The notes: generated from the sequence alone by a model not told the origin. 64,000 bases of DNA from Gammaproteobacteria bacterium (GCA_030746435.1 JASLMV010000004.1:62001-126000), one strand, 5' to 3'. Positions 28,529 to 36,584 are shown, counted from the first letter of the stretch. Program-made: numbers and translations.

Positions 28529-29188
28529 TTAGGGTAGCGGTTTGTCTTCGTCGTCTTCGGGCGCGGGTTCTGAATCTGTCGCATCCGTATTTTCTGCTGA
28601 TGCAAAACCGGGTTCGGTTTTGAGGGGCTCTGCTGCAGTCCCCTCCGGAGGTGCTTCGCCTGGTTCGGCATCAAGAGCTCCGCCTTCGGCTCCCTCCGGG
28701 GGTGCTTCGCTTGGTTCGACTTCGGAAGACGTCTCGGGCGACGCTTCGGGCTCCGGCAATGCGGTACCGGCGAGCAGTGCAGCCATTTCTTCGTCGATTG
28801 ACGGTGCCGCCGGAGCCGTGGGTTCCGATTCAGTGTCCGCCGGTGTTTGTTTGGCAGCAGGCCGTCCGGTCAGGGAATCCTGTGAAACCGGCGAGGCCGT
28901 AATAGATGAGCCTTCCATGCCGGGTATCGGTGTGCTGGCCAGAAGTTCTTCGGCTTCTTCGCTGCTCAGGATGTCTTCTTCCGGTTGTGTCATTTCAGCG
29001 AGAATTTCTTCGTTGATAAGACCTTCGGCAATTTCACGCAATGCGACTACAGTTGGCTTGTCATTTTCCAGTTCTACCAGCGGGTCAGCCCCGTTTGCGA
29101 GACGGCGGGCACGTTTGGCTGCAGTCATGACGAGGTCGAACTGGTTGTCTATTTTCTTGAGACAGTCTTCTACGGTAATTCTGGCCAT
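28529..29188 (-). CDS. rpoZ: RNA polymerase omega subunit with long acidic C-terminal extension
   Basis: 219 residues. The first 70 are a normal omega: [20 protein letters not shown], then [11 protein letters not shown] and [16 protein letters not shown]. Omega assists assembly of the beta' subunit and influences the ppGpp response. Typical omegas have about 80-90 residues; here about 140 further residues rich in Glu, Pro, Ala and Ser follow, with an imperfect internal repeat. The whole frame is open with no sign of a frameshift. Located between spoT and gmk, its usual neighbourhood. Confidence 0.94.
   Translation of the reverse strand: MARITVEDCLKKIDNQFDLVMTAAKRARRLANGADPLVELENDKPTVVALREIAEGLINEEILAEMTQPEEDILSSEEAEELLASTPIPGMEGSSITASPVSQDSLTGRPAAKQTPADTESEPTAPAAPSIDEEMAALLAGTALPEPEASPETSSEVEPSEAPPEGAEGGALDAEPGEAPPEGTAAEPLKTEPGFASAENTDATDSEPAPEDDEDKPLP
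28641..28718. repeat. Imperfect 27-bp direct repeat in the rpoZ tail
   Basis: A 27-bp sequence at 28641-28667 recurs at 28692-28718 with two mismatches; both begin CCCTCCGG. The 51-bp period is 17 codons, so the copies are in frame and encode the similar tail segments [10 protein letters not shown] and [10 protein letters not shown]. This looks like tail growth by duplication. Confidence 0.8.
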
Positions 29189-29312
29189 TTCTGTACTCTA
29201 TACATGTGTGGTGGCGGCTTCCGCCTTTCATAGGACGCGCAAGGTTACAGGCTGTTTTAGCCTGTCGCAATGGCTTATGACCAGAATTTATAAGAGATAT
29301 TGACAACTGGTT

Positions 29313-29459
29313 GTAGGAGCGGCTTTAGCCGCGACCGGGTGTCCATTAGTGAGGGAAGCCGGTAAAGCTGTGCTTTACCGGCATAAGTTCTGCTTTCTGG
29401 CATTCGAGTACTTGCTGCGCGAGTCCTCGAATCCCGGTATCACTTAAAGCCGCTCCTAC
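29313..29459. repeat. 147-bp REP-bounded structured element, copy 1
   Basis: Lies in the 290-bp gap between rpoZ and gmk. It begins with GTAGGAGCGGCTTTAGCCGC and ends with an inverted, slightly decayed copy (AAAGCCGCTCCTAC). Inside are a perfect 11-bp hairpin (29358-29368 with 29372-29382, loop TGT) and a second stem ATTCGAG (29402-29408) / CTCGAAT (29426-29432). An element of the same length and inner structure is at 52204-52350. The ends match the GTAG class of REP sequences known from Pseudomonas and Stenotrophomonas. The remainder of the gap shows nothing else I can name. Confidence 0.88.
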
Positions 29460-29478
29460 AGGGAAATCATCCGATGCT

Positions 29479-30114
29479 TTAGTCCGTATCGAGAATTGCT
29501 TCAATCCGGGTTTTAACCGCTGACTCCGTAGTCAAACTGGCTTCGCCTTCGCCGCAGACAATAGCCTGTAACTCGGCCAGTGCTTTTTTCAGGTCGTCGT
29601 TAATCACCACATAGTCGAACTCGCTCCAGTGGGACATATCACTGACTGCATCCTGGAAGCGGCGTTGTATAGCCTCATCGCTGTCCGTGCCGCGATCCGT
29701 TAGCCTGCGGCGCAACTCCTCCAGCGACGGTGGCAGGATAAAAATACTGCGGCAGTCCGGCATGTGATCGCGCACCTGTTGTGCGCCCTGCCAGTCAATT
29801 TCGAGGATTACGCTGTAACCCTCGTTGAGCATCCCTTCAACCTGGGTCCTGGAAGTGCCGTAGTGATAGTCGAATACGCCGGCGTGTTCGAGAAAATCGC
29901 CGGCATCCACCATTGCCTGGAACGCGCTCTCCGACACAAAAAAATAATCCTTCTCATGTACTTCAGTGCTGCGTGGCGCACGCGTTGTATAAGAAATAGA
30001 AAAGCGTAGGTTGTTGTTGCTTTCCATCAGCTTGTGCACCAGCGTAGTTTTGCCGGCGCCAGAGGGCGCTGCAATTACAAATAACCGGCCGCGTTCTGAA
30101 TGGTTCGGATTCAC
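29479..30114 (-). CDS. gmk: Guanylate kinase
   Basis: 211 residues. The P-loop APSGAGKT is at 16-23, and the GMP-binding ISYTTRAPRSTEVHEKDYFF segment is intact. Gmk phosphorylates GMP to GDP, linking purine metabolism with ppGpp turnover. In many gammaproteobacteria it directly precedes rpoZ and spoT; here a 147-bp repeat element separates it from rpoZ. Length and motifs are standard. Confidence 0.97.
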   Translation of the reverse strand: MNPNHSERGRLFVIAAPSGAGKTTLVHKLMESNNNLRFSISYTTRAPRSTEVHEKDYFFVSESAFQAMVDAGDFLEHAGVFDYHYGTSRTQVEGMLNEGYSVILEIDWQGAQQVRDHMPDCRSIFILPPSLEELRRRLTDRGTDSDEAIQRRFQDAVSDMSHWSEFDYVVINDDLKKALAELQAIVCGEGEASLTTESAVKTRIEAILDTD

Positions 30115-30179
30115 AACCAGTCATTCTAGTTATTTCGTCGGGGATTGAAACGGCATAGTGTATTAATGCCTGAACGGCT

Positions 30180-30938
30180 TTACCGCTCCGTTCGGGGGGT
30201 TTGCAGTGGACCGGATGTGGGGCCGCGCTGACCAAAGCGATAGATTAGCTGAAATGAGAGGATACGGGCATTGGCATCTTCATCAAACGCGAGCGCCAAA
30301 ACTTCATCATCGATTTCAAAGACGGCGTAGTCCGCACGCAGATACCAGCTTTCCCGCACTGTCACTCCCATGCCGATGCCAAGCACAAACTCTTCGCCAT
30401 CCTCATCGATTGTTCGGGTTATGAGTTCGCTGTCGGAAACCCGCCTGAGCCGCTGCTTGCTTTCGGCGTCCCAGAAAACGATCCCGCCGCGCACGTAGAA
30501 ATCCCAGTTATCCCCGAACGGAACAAGGCCTACGAGGGAAACCTGCGTGGAGGTCATATCGATGTCGGCACTCACATCGAAAGTATCGCCAAGGCTGGTG
30601 ATAAACACCGCGCCCTCGTCCCATTGCGGCGTCCCCGAGTCGGTATACGAGGCCTCGATGGCAAACCCGGGACTGAAACGATAGCCGGTGGTTACGGTAA
30701 AGCCGGAATCGCCGTCGCCGTAATCCGTGTCACCGCCATAATCCCACTCGTCGTAGTCGTCATCCTCTTCCCACGAGTAAACGTTGGTGTGGGCGTGCCC
30801 GCCGCCCAGGTAAAAACCTGGCGACGGTTCAGACGGAACCGTCTGCCCCGATGCCGGCACGAATCCGCTGAGCGCAAACAGCGTTATCGCGGCGGCCGTG
30901 CCTGATGGCGTATATGCCAGCCTGAACCGACTAAACAT
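30180..30938 (-). CDS. Outer-membrane beta-barrel protein, OmpA/OmpW-like size, unrecognised
   Basis: 252 residues with a Sec signal peptide (hydrophobic stretch about 14-30). The mature protein opens with GFYLGGGHAHTN and closes with an amphipathic strand ending ILSFQLIYRFG, and shows alternating hydrophobic strands typical of an eight-stranded barrel. Residues 56-78, probably the first surface loop, are extremely acidic with aromatic residues (EEDDDYDEWDYGGDTDYGDG), which could bind cations. Function unknown. It is 65 bp upstream of gmk and 6 bp after the acetyltransferase gene. Confidence 0.78.
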   Translation of the reverse strand: MFSRFRLAYTPSGTAAAITLFALSGFVPASGQTVPSEPSPGFYLGGGHAHTNVYSWEEDDDYDEWDYGGDTDYGDGDSGFTVTTGYRFSPGFAIEASYTDSGTPQWDEGAVFITSLGDTFDVSADIDMTSTQVSLVGLVPFGDNWDFYVRGGIVFWDAESKQRLRRVSDSELITRTIDEDGEEFVLGIGMGVTVRESWYLRADYAVFEIDDEVLALAFDEDANARILSFQLIYRFGQRGPTSGPLQTPRTER

Positions 30939-30944
30939 GGTTTT

Positions 30945-31358
30945 CTATTCGATATGTTTACCGCGCGGCAGCACCCACGTGCGTTCGCTTTTCTCGAATC
31001 CCAGCTGCGCATAGTAATCGTTTGCATCGGGTGCGGATACCAGGATCAGCTTGCACTGCGGGCCCAGTTTTTCAGACGTCAGGCGTATCAGGGCCCGGCC
31101 TATACCCTGTCTCTGGTAAGTTCGGTCGACGGCAAGATCGGACAGGTAGCAGGCATAATGGAAGTCGGTTATCGAGCGCGCAACGCCGACCAGCAGATCA
31201 CCGTCCCAAGCCGTTACGATCAGGTTGGCGTTCGCCGCCATCCCCTGCATGGTTTCGTGATTGTCTGTCGGCCGGCGTTCGGCGAGTCCGGACCTTTCCA
31301 GGATATCCACGAAGTCTTCGGGCGACAAAGTCCGGTCGGAGTCATACCTGATTGTCAC
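30945..31358 (-). CDS. GNAT family N-acetyltransferase
   Basis: 137 residues. The acetyl-CoA-binding motif A is clear: LSDLAVDRTYQRQGIGRALI, with the pattern Q-x-x-G-x-G. ANDYYAQLGFEKSE in the C-terminal part is the family's motif B region. Substrate unknown; such single-domain GNATs acetylate small amines or protein N-termini. It lies between yicC (4-bp gap) and the barrel protein (6-bp gap), so all three probably share a transcript. Confidence 0.9.
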   Translation of the reverse strand: MTIRYDSDRTLSPEDFVDILERSGLAERRPTDNHETMQGMAANANLIVTAWDGDLLVGVARSITDFHYACYLSDLAVDRTYQRQGIGRALIRLTSEKLGPQCKLILVSAPDANDYYAQLGFEKSERTWVLPRGKHIE

Positions 31359-31362
31359 TTGA

Positions 31363-32229
31363 TCACTCTACGTTCTGCACCTGCTCGCGCATCTGTTCGA
31401 TGAGCACCTTCAGGTCCACGGCCGCTTTGGTGGTGCGCGGATCGGCGGATTTCGATCCCAGCGTGTTGGCTTCCCGGTTGAATTCCTGCATCAGGAAGTC
31501 CAGGCGCCGGCCAACCGCCCCTTCCGTCTGAAAGGCTTCGCGGGCTTCCTCGATATGCGCATCCAGCCGGTCCAGTTCTTCGGCAACATCCATTTTCTGC
31601 GCAAGCAGCACCAGTTCCTGTTCGAGTCGTTCTTCGTCGATGCGCGTTTCGAGGCCCCTGGCACGTTCGCCGACCCGGCCGCGTATACCGGCGAGCACCT
31701 CGGGCATATGCGCACGGACCTGGGTAACGAGTTCCGCTATCAGGGCCAGCCGTTCTTCGAGCAGTGCCAGGATTCGTTGCCCTTCACGCGCGCGTGCTTC
31801 ACACAGTGATGCGAGCGCCGTGTCGAGCAAGGCAGCTGCAGGTTCATACAGTGTTTTCGTGTCAATCGCATCCTGCTCGACGACTCCCGGCCAGTGCAGC
31901 ACGTTCATCGCAGTCATGCTTACGGGAGCTTCCATGCGGCTTTCTATGGACTGAGCTTCGCGTATAACTTCGTCAGCAAGCTTCGTATTTACCCTGAGTT
32001 TTGCTGCAATGGCAGCTGAGGGCCTGAATTGCAACATTGCATCGAGCTTGCCGCGCTTAAGCCTGGCACCGACCTGTTCGCGAAGTTTGGGCTCCAGTGC
32101 CCGGAAACCGTCGGGTAGTTTGAATGTCGATTCCAGGTAACGATGATTAACCGTGCGCAGTTCCCACAGTAACTCACCCTGTTCGGTGTTCTGTTCGCAA
32201 CTCGCGAACCCCGTCATGCTGCTAATCAT
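31363..32229 (-). CDS. yicC: YicC family endoribonuclease
   Basis: 288 residues from the ATG at 32229; the longer open frame adds 19 unsupported residues. The N-terminus MISSMTGFA and the ELRTVNHRYLE segment are diagnostic, as is the C-terminal FLMQEFNREANTLGSKSADP region. YicC/YloC proteins are reported to be endoribonucleases. The start is 172 bp from a divergent PP2C-rph operon, close to the rph-yicC arrangement of E. coli. Confidence 0.94.
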   Translation of the reverse strand: MISSMTGFASCEQNTEQGELLWELRTVNHRYLESTFKLPDGFRALEPKLREQVGARLKRGKLDAMLQFRPSAAIAAKLRVNTKLADEVIREAQSIESRMEAPVSMTAMNVLHWPGVVEQDAIDTKTLYEPAAALLDTALASLCEARAREGQRILALLEERLALIAELVTQVRAHMPEVLAGIRGRVGERARGLETRIDEERLEQELVLLAQKMDVAEELDRLDAHIEEAREAFQTEGAVGRRLDFLMQEFNREANTLGSKSADPRTTKAAVDLKVLIEQMREQVQNVE

Positions 32230-32400
32230 CTTTGTCCCCAGCCGAGCCGCATGCCCCGTTCCGGGCTGCGGGCAAAACCGCGTCACGTTTTCGCATTTTA
32301 ATAATGCACAGTCCGCACCTTCGGCTTAAACTGTGCCGCTGTGTGAGCCGCTATTGTAGTGTCCGGGGTCCGGAGGGGATACCTGGTTGCAGGAAATCTA

Positions 32401-33144
32401 ATGCCGAACCAAAGTGCCGTAATCAGCTTGCTGGGGAACCGGGAGGAGAACCAGGATCGCGTCAAGGTCGTCGAAACAGACGGCAGTACGCTGTTGTTAG
32501 CAATAGACGGGATGGGCGGCCATGCCAACGGGGCCCGGGCGGCGGCGCTCGCCGTTGAAACCATCGAGAAAGCATTTGAAAAGCAGCCTCACCCCGTTTT
32601 CGACCCACAGGGTTTTCTGCACCTGGCCATCGGCCAGGCCCACGCTGCGGTTGTTGAGGTGGGCGGCGATCTTTCGGTCGAAGCCCGGCCACGGGCAACC
32701 TGCGCGCTGTGCCTGGTGCAGGACGGAGCAGCGTTCTGGGCCCACGTCGGTGACAGTCGTATTTACCATCTGCGTGGCGCGGAAGTTTACGAACGTACGC
32801 GCGATCACAGCCATGTCGAAGTTTTGCTCTATGACGGCATTATCAAACCGGAGGAACGGGCAACCCATCCCATGCGTAACTATGTTGAGTGTTGCCTGGG
32901 AGGTGATGCCGATCTGCCGCGCATGAGCATAAGCCGACAGAAGGAAATGCGAGAAGGTGATGTAATGCTGGTTTGCAGTGACGGCTTCTGGTCGCCGCTC
33001 GAGGAAGAAAAGCTGGCAGGGCTATCAGCCGCTGAACCCGGGGCGCTGGAGACTAACCTTAAAATATTGGGGGAAATGGCGACCAGGGCGGCTGCGCCGC
33101 ACAGTGATAATACGTCTGCCGCAGCGTTAAGTTTCTGCGGCTAA
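32401..33144 (+). CDS. PP2C-type serine/threonine protein phosphatase
   Basis: 247 residues from the ATG at 32401, with an acceptable upstream GGAAATCTA. The metal-binding motifs of PP2C are all present: REENQD near residue 20, AIDGMGGHANG, HVGDSRIYHL, LVCSDGFWSP and SDNTSA. It hydrolyses phospho-Ser/Thr with two Mn/Mg ions in the cytoplasm and has no membrane segment or sensor domain. No Hanks-type kinase is in this window. It precedes rph by 33 bp and may be co-transcribed with rph-rdgB-hemW. Confidence 0.9.
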   Translation: MPNQSAVISLLGNREENQDRVKVVETDGSTLLLAIDGMGGHANGARAAALAVETIEKAFEKQPHPVFDPQGFLHLAIGQAHAAVVEVGGDLSVEARPRATCALCLVQDGAAFWAHVGDSRIYHLRGAEVYERTRDHSHVEVLLYDGIIKPEERATHPMRNYVECCLGGDADLPRMSISRQKEMREGDVMLVCSDGFWSPLEEEKLAGLSAAEPGALETNLKILGEMATRAAAPHSDNTSAAALSFCG

Positions 33145-33177
33145 CGGGATCAGATAACAACAACGACAGGACTTAGC

Positions 33178-33921
33178 ATGGCTAATCGACCGAGCGGTCG
33201 CGCAGCAGACGAACTGCGGGAAGTTTCATTTCAACCAGACTACACACGCTATGCGGCGGGTTCGGTGCTGGCGGCTTTCGGAGGTACGCGCGTTCTTTGC
33301 ACCGCCAGCGTCGAGGAAGTGGTGCCGCATTTCCTCCGCGGCCAGCGTAGCGGCTGGGTAACCGGTGAGTACGGCATGCTGCCCGGTGCAACGCATACCC
33401 GGGGCAAGCGCGAAGCGGCGCGGGGCAAGCAGTCGGGGCGCACCCAAGAGATCCAGCGCCTGATAGGCCGGTCGCTCCGTGCAGCGATCGACCTGAACGT
33501 ACTGGATGGCTTAACCATCACGCTGGACTGCGACGTGTTGCAGGCGGACGGTGGTACACGAACGACGGCAATTTCCGGCGCCTACGTTGCGCTTGCCATG
33601 GCGGTCGAGCGTTTACTGGCGGACGGAAAAATAAAAGCAAACCCGTTGCACGGTCAGATTGCTGCGGTTTCGGTTGGCATCTATGCTGGTAACCCTGCCC
33701 TGGACCTGGATTACGCAGAAGATTTCGATGCGGAAACTGATATGAATGTGGTCATGAACGAGGCGGGCAGCTTTATCGAAGTGCAGGGTACTGCCGAAGG
33801 TCATGCATTCAGGCGGGACGAACTGGACCAGATGCTGAATCTTGCCAGCCATGGCATCACCATCATCTGTGCTGAACAATCAGCTGTCCTGGAACGCTGG
33901 CGTGAGGCTGGCACAGCCTGA
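33178..33921 (+). CDS. rph: Ribonuclease PH
   Basis: 247 residues. RNase PH trims tRNA 3' ends by phosphorolysis. The RxADELR N-terminus ([15 protein letters not shown]), [14 protein letters not shown] and [14 protein letters not shown] active-site region are all intact. rdgB follows after 6 bp. No frameshift, unlike the inactive rph of some E. coli K-12 strains. Confidence 0.97.
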   Translation: MANRPSGRAADELREVSFQPDYTRYAAGSVLAAFGGTRVLCTASVEEVVPHFLRGQRSGWVTGEYGMLPGATHTRGKREAARGKQSGRTQEIQRLIGRSLRAAIDLNVLDGLTITLDCDVLQADGGTRTTAISGAYVALAMAVERLLADGKIKANPLHGQIAAVSVGIYAGNPALDLDYAEDFDAETDMNVVMNEAGSFIEVQGTAEGHAFRRDELDQMLNLASHGITIICAEQSAVLERWREAGTA

Positions 33922-33927
33922 AAACCC

Positions 33928-34548
33928 ATGGCCGGCATACAGCGACTCGTATTTGCCAGCGCGAATGCCGGCAAGGCACGCGAAATCCAGGCCCTGCTCG
34001 GTGACGATGTTGAACTTCTGCTCCAGGGTGAACTCGGCATCGAGTCAATCGAAGAGACCGGCACGACTTTTGCCGAAAATGCGTTATTGAAAGCACGCCA
34101 CGCGGCACTCGCGAGTGGCCTGCCCGCCCTGGCCGATGACTCAGGTCTGGAAGTGGATTTCCTCGGCGGCGCTCCGGGCGTGCACTCCGCGCGCTATGCT
34201 GGTGACAATGCCGGCGATCAGGCGAACCTCGACAAGTTACTCGCGGAGCTGAAGGGTGTGCCGGATGCAGAGCGTGGCGCCCGGTTCCGGTGCGCGCTGG
34301 CTTTCGTCCGACACGACGACGATGAGCCGGTCATCGTCGATGCCTCCTGGGAGGGCCGCATCGCACAGCAGCCAGCGGGCAGTGGTGGCTTCGGTTACGA
34401 TCCGGTCTTTTTCGACGAGGCTTCCGGCTGTACTTCTGCGCAATTGCAGCCTTTTGAGAAGAACGCCCGTAGTCATCGCGGCAAGGCTCTGCAGCTACTT
34501 AGAGAGGAACTTCAGCGGCAGGGCCTGTTACCCGCGGCCGCCCGATGA
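33928..34548 (+). CDS. rdgB: XTP/dITP pyrophosphatase (RdgB/HAM1)
   Basis: 206 residues. The N-terminal nucleotide-binding VFASANAGKAREI, the metal-site ADDSGLEVDFLGGAPGVHS and the GFGYDPVFF segment identify the family. It removes non-canonical purine triphosphates from the nucleotide pool. Located 6 bp after rph and 6 bp before hemW, as in many gammaproteobacteria. Confidence 0.96.
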   Translation: MAGIQRLVFASANAGKAREIQALLGDDVELLLQGELGIESIEETGTTFAENALLKARHAALASGLPALADDSGLEVDFLGGAPGVHSARYAGDNAGDQANLDKLLAELKGVPDAERGARFRCALAFVRHDDDEPVIVDASWEGRIAQQPAGSGGFGYDPVFFDEASGCTSAQLQPFEKNARSHRGKALQLLREELQRQGLLPAAAR

Positions 34549-34554
34549 GCCTCG

Positions 34555-35706
34555 ATGGATAGGCTTCCGCCGCTCAGCCTGTACCTGCATTTCCCCTGGT
34601 GCGTTGCCAAGTGTCCGTATTGTGATTTCAATTCCCATAGCCTCAGCGGTGAGCTGCCGGCCGAAACATACGTAGATGCGCTGCTGATCGACCTTGAGTC
34701 TGCGGCAGCGGAAGCTGGCGACAGGCCAGTCATATCCGTATTTCTCGGGGGTGGCACCCCGAGCCTGTTTCCGGCGGGCCAACTCGAGCGATTGTTGTCT
34801 GCGGCAGACGATCACCTGAACCTGGCGGGCGATGCTGAAGTTACGCTGGAAGCCAATCCCGGTGCGGTAGGGCATGCAGCTTTTGCCGGGTACAAAGCTG
34901 CGGGTATCAACCGCCTCTCAATCGGCGCTCAGAGTTTTGCCGACGACAAGCTGGCCAAACTCGGCCGTATCCATTCGAGCCGGGACGTGCTCGATGCATA
35001 TCGGGAAGCGCGCGCGGCTGGTTTTGACAACATCAACCTCGACGTGATGTATGCATTGCCGGAGCAGACACTAGCAGAAGCCTGTGACGACATCTCCGCA
35101 GCGTGTGATCTGCAGCCGGAGCATATTTCGCACTATCACCTGACGCTCGAACCGCATACGGTATTCCATGCACGGCCGCCGGCATTGCCGGACCAGGACC
35201 TGGCCTGGGAGATGCACGTAGCATGCGCCGACAAGCTTGCCGCCTCCGGCTACATTAACTACGAAGTATCGGCCTGGTCGCAAGCCGGCCATGAGTGCCG
35301 GCACAACCTGAACTACTGGCGTTTTGGCGATTACCTGGGGCTGGGTGCAGGGGCGCATGCCAAGCTGACGTGCGCGGACGGAACCATCTGGCGTGAAGTC
35401 CGGGCCGCCCATCCGCGTGCATACCTGGGCCAGCAGCAAGATGGCGAGCTACCGGTCGCCCGGACACAGGTTTGTGAAACGGACGTCCCGTTCGAATTTG
35501 TACTGAATGCCCTGCGCCTGAAGGAAGGTTTCAGCCTGCAACTCTTTGAGCGCCATACGGGCCTGCCTGCGGCCAGTATTGCCGCTCCCTTGCGTGCTGC
35601 CGGGGAAAAGGACCTGATCCGTGCCCCTGGCACAAACCAGGTTGTGCCGAGTGACCGTGGCTGGCGTTTCCTGGACGATCTGCAGACGCTTTTCCTGCCG
35701 CAATAA
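34555..35706 (+). CDS. hemW: HemW-like radical SAM heme chaperone
   Basis: 383 residues. The radical SAM motif is C16-x3-C20-x2-C23 (WCVAKCPYCDFNSH). Other conserved segments are FLGGGTPSLF, RLSIGAQSF, LDVMYALPEQT and YLGLGAGAHAK. The FNSH after the cluster places it in the HemW group, which handles heme, rather than coproporphyrinogen oxidase HemN. It is the last gene of the rph-rdgB-hemW run. Followed by a 414-bp gap. Confidence 0.93.
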   Translation: MDRLPPLSLYLHFPWCVAKCPYCDFNSHSLSGELPAETYVDALLIDLESAAAEAGDRPVISVFLGGGTPSLFPAGQLERLLSAADDHLNLAGDAEVTLEANPGAVGHAAFAGYKAAGINRLSIGAQSFADDKLAKLGRIHSSRDVLDAYREARAAGFDNINLDVMYALPEQTLAEACDDISAACDLQPEHISHYHLTLEPHTVFHARPPALPDQDLAWEMHVACADKLAASGYINYEVSAWSQAGHECRHNLNYWRFGDYLGLGAGAHAKLTCADGTIWREVRAAHPRAYLGQQQDGELPVARTQVCETDVPFEFVLNALRLKEGFSLQLFERHTGLPAASIAAPLRAAGEKDLIRAPGTNQVVPSDRGWRFLDDLQTLFLPQ

Positions 35707-35723
35707 GAGATCCGAATGCGGCA

Positions 35724-35747
35724 CGACATAAGAAACGGGTCATGTCG
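35724..35747 (+). terminator. Weak hairpin after hemW
   Basis: CGACAT at 35724-35729 pairs with ATGTCG at 35742-35747 across a 12-nt loop, just 17 bp after the hemW stop. No U-tract follows, so intrinsic termination is doubtful; it could instead be a 3'-end stabilising hairpin. Confidence 0.3.
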
Positions 35748-35779
35748 GGGACGAAAGTGGTCTTAGACTGAGTCCTGTT

Positions 35780-35992
35780 TTATACACAGTTCCCCCGGTT
35801 GCAAAATAAAATCAAAGTTAACGCCGTATTCATTACATACTGCCCTGCAATAATACTATAAGATACTGAATTATATAGATTAATAAGGTCTGAGCATTTA
35901 TTAGCCAATATCCGGCTTTTGCAATGCTTTCCGCACCTTAGGCGTCCCGGCGACAAGTCTTCCACAGAGTTATCCACAGATATTGTGGATAA
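35780..35992. other. DnaA-box cluster in an AT-rich gap (candidate DnaA target or origin-like region)
   Basis: The 414-bp gap between hemW and rpmE contains TTATACACA (35780-35788) and two perfect consensus boxes in inverted orientation, TTATCCACA (35970-35978) and TGTGGATAA (35984-35992), 5 bp apart. A weaker TCTTCCACA is at 35958-35966. The 150 bp between the first box and the pair is strikingly AT-rich compared with the GC-rich neighbourhood. The E. coli consensus for DnaA boxes is TTATNCACA. Whether this is a chromosomal origin, a DnaA titration site or a DnaA-controlled promoter cannot be decided; dnaA and dnaN are not adjacent. Confidence 0.6.
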
Positions 35993-36025
35993 TTGGCGCA
36001 GCAGCCCGGCGCTGAACGCAGATGC

Positions 36026-36054
36026 TTGTTTTGACTGACCTTAACGGCTATCCT
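36026..36054 (+). promoter_or_regulatory. Predicted sigma70 promoter of rpmE
   Basis: TTGTTT (36026-36031) and TATCCT (36049-36054) are separated by 17 bp, 66 bp before the rpmE ATG. The untranslated leader includes a CCTG/CAGG stem close to the start; L31 genes of gammaproteobacteria often carry an autoregulatory leader, but I cannot match this one. Confidence 0.4.
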
Positions 36055-36120
36055 TCCGCGCCCGTCAGGCACGTATACAACGGTTAAACACCTGCCCCGC
36101 AGCAGGCAACAGGCAAAAAA

Positions 36121-36321
36121 ATGAAAGCAGAAATCCATCCCGATTATCAGGAGCTCAAGGTGACGTGTAGCTGTGGTAACGAATTCGTTACGCGCTCCAC
36201 GCTAAAGGACGATCTGCATATCGAAGTCTGTTCAGCGTGCCATCCTTTCTATACGGGTAAACAGAAGATTGTCGATACCGCCGGCCGGGTCGATAAATTC
36301 CGTCGCAAGTACGGCATGTAA
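36121..36321 (+). CDS. rpmE: 50S ribosomal protein L31
   Basis: 66 residues. L31 bridges the ribosomal subunits. This is the zinc-binding (C+) form: cysteines lie in TCSCGNEF and [14 protein letters not shown], followed by the usual [14 protein letters not shown] tail. A C-minus paralogue (ykgM type) is not seen here. It stands alone between the DnaA-box gap and the gltA leader. Confidence 0.97.
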   Translation: MKAEIHPDYQELKVTCSCGNEFVTRSTLKDDLHIEVCSACHPFYTGKQKIVDTAGRVDKFRRKYGM

Positions 36322-36386
36322 ACCATTTCGCGGCCCTGGTGAAAGCCAGTAGCCGCGCGCCATATGCACGAGGGACGTGCGTCCTT

Positions 36387-36392
36387 TATAAT
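36387..36392 (+). promoter_or_regulatory. Possible -10 element of the gltA promoter
   Basis: A perfect TATAAT sits at 36387-36392, right after a short GGACG/CGTCC hairpin (36373-36384). No good -35 hexamer is at the standard distance. If used, the gltA transcript would have a leader of about 255 nt containing the helices described at 36431-36584. Confidence 0.35.
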
Positions 36393-36430
36393 GAGCGGCC
36401 CGGTTGCCGGGGGCACCCTGAGTTAGAAAA

Positions 36431-36584
36431 GCAGGCAGATTCCGCCGATTTATTCCGCTGCGGATGAGTGATTCGGCGCGGTAGCGGCGCGACTGGATGT
36501 TCGCTTCAAGTGCCTGCCGGGCCTGGCTTTGAACCAGAAGCGAAAGCGATTCCCGATTCAGACCAAAAATCTGGATACCGGGAA
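36431..36584 (+). promoter_or_regulatory. Structured 5' leader of gltA
   Basis: Three nested or sequential stems can be drawn by eye: GCAGGCA (36431-36437) with TGCCTGC (36511-36517); inside it CGCCGA (36443-36448) with TCGGCG (36473-36478); and downstream a 13-bp hairpin, TTCCCG-ATTCAGA (36550-36562) with TCTGGAT (36570-36576) and CGGGAA (36579-36584), with a 2-nt bulge. No U-tract follows. It matches no riboswitch I know. The 69 bp from the last stem to the ATG includes a GAAGAG ribosome-binding sequence. Confidence 0.4.

Noticed and set aside
28542-29303. 253-codon plus-strand open frame opposite rpoZ
   Set aside because: Ser/Gly/Ala low-complexity product that is the mirror of the omega Glu/Pro tail; antisense artefact.
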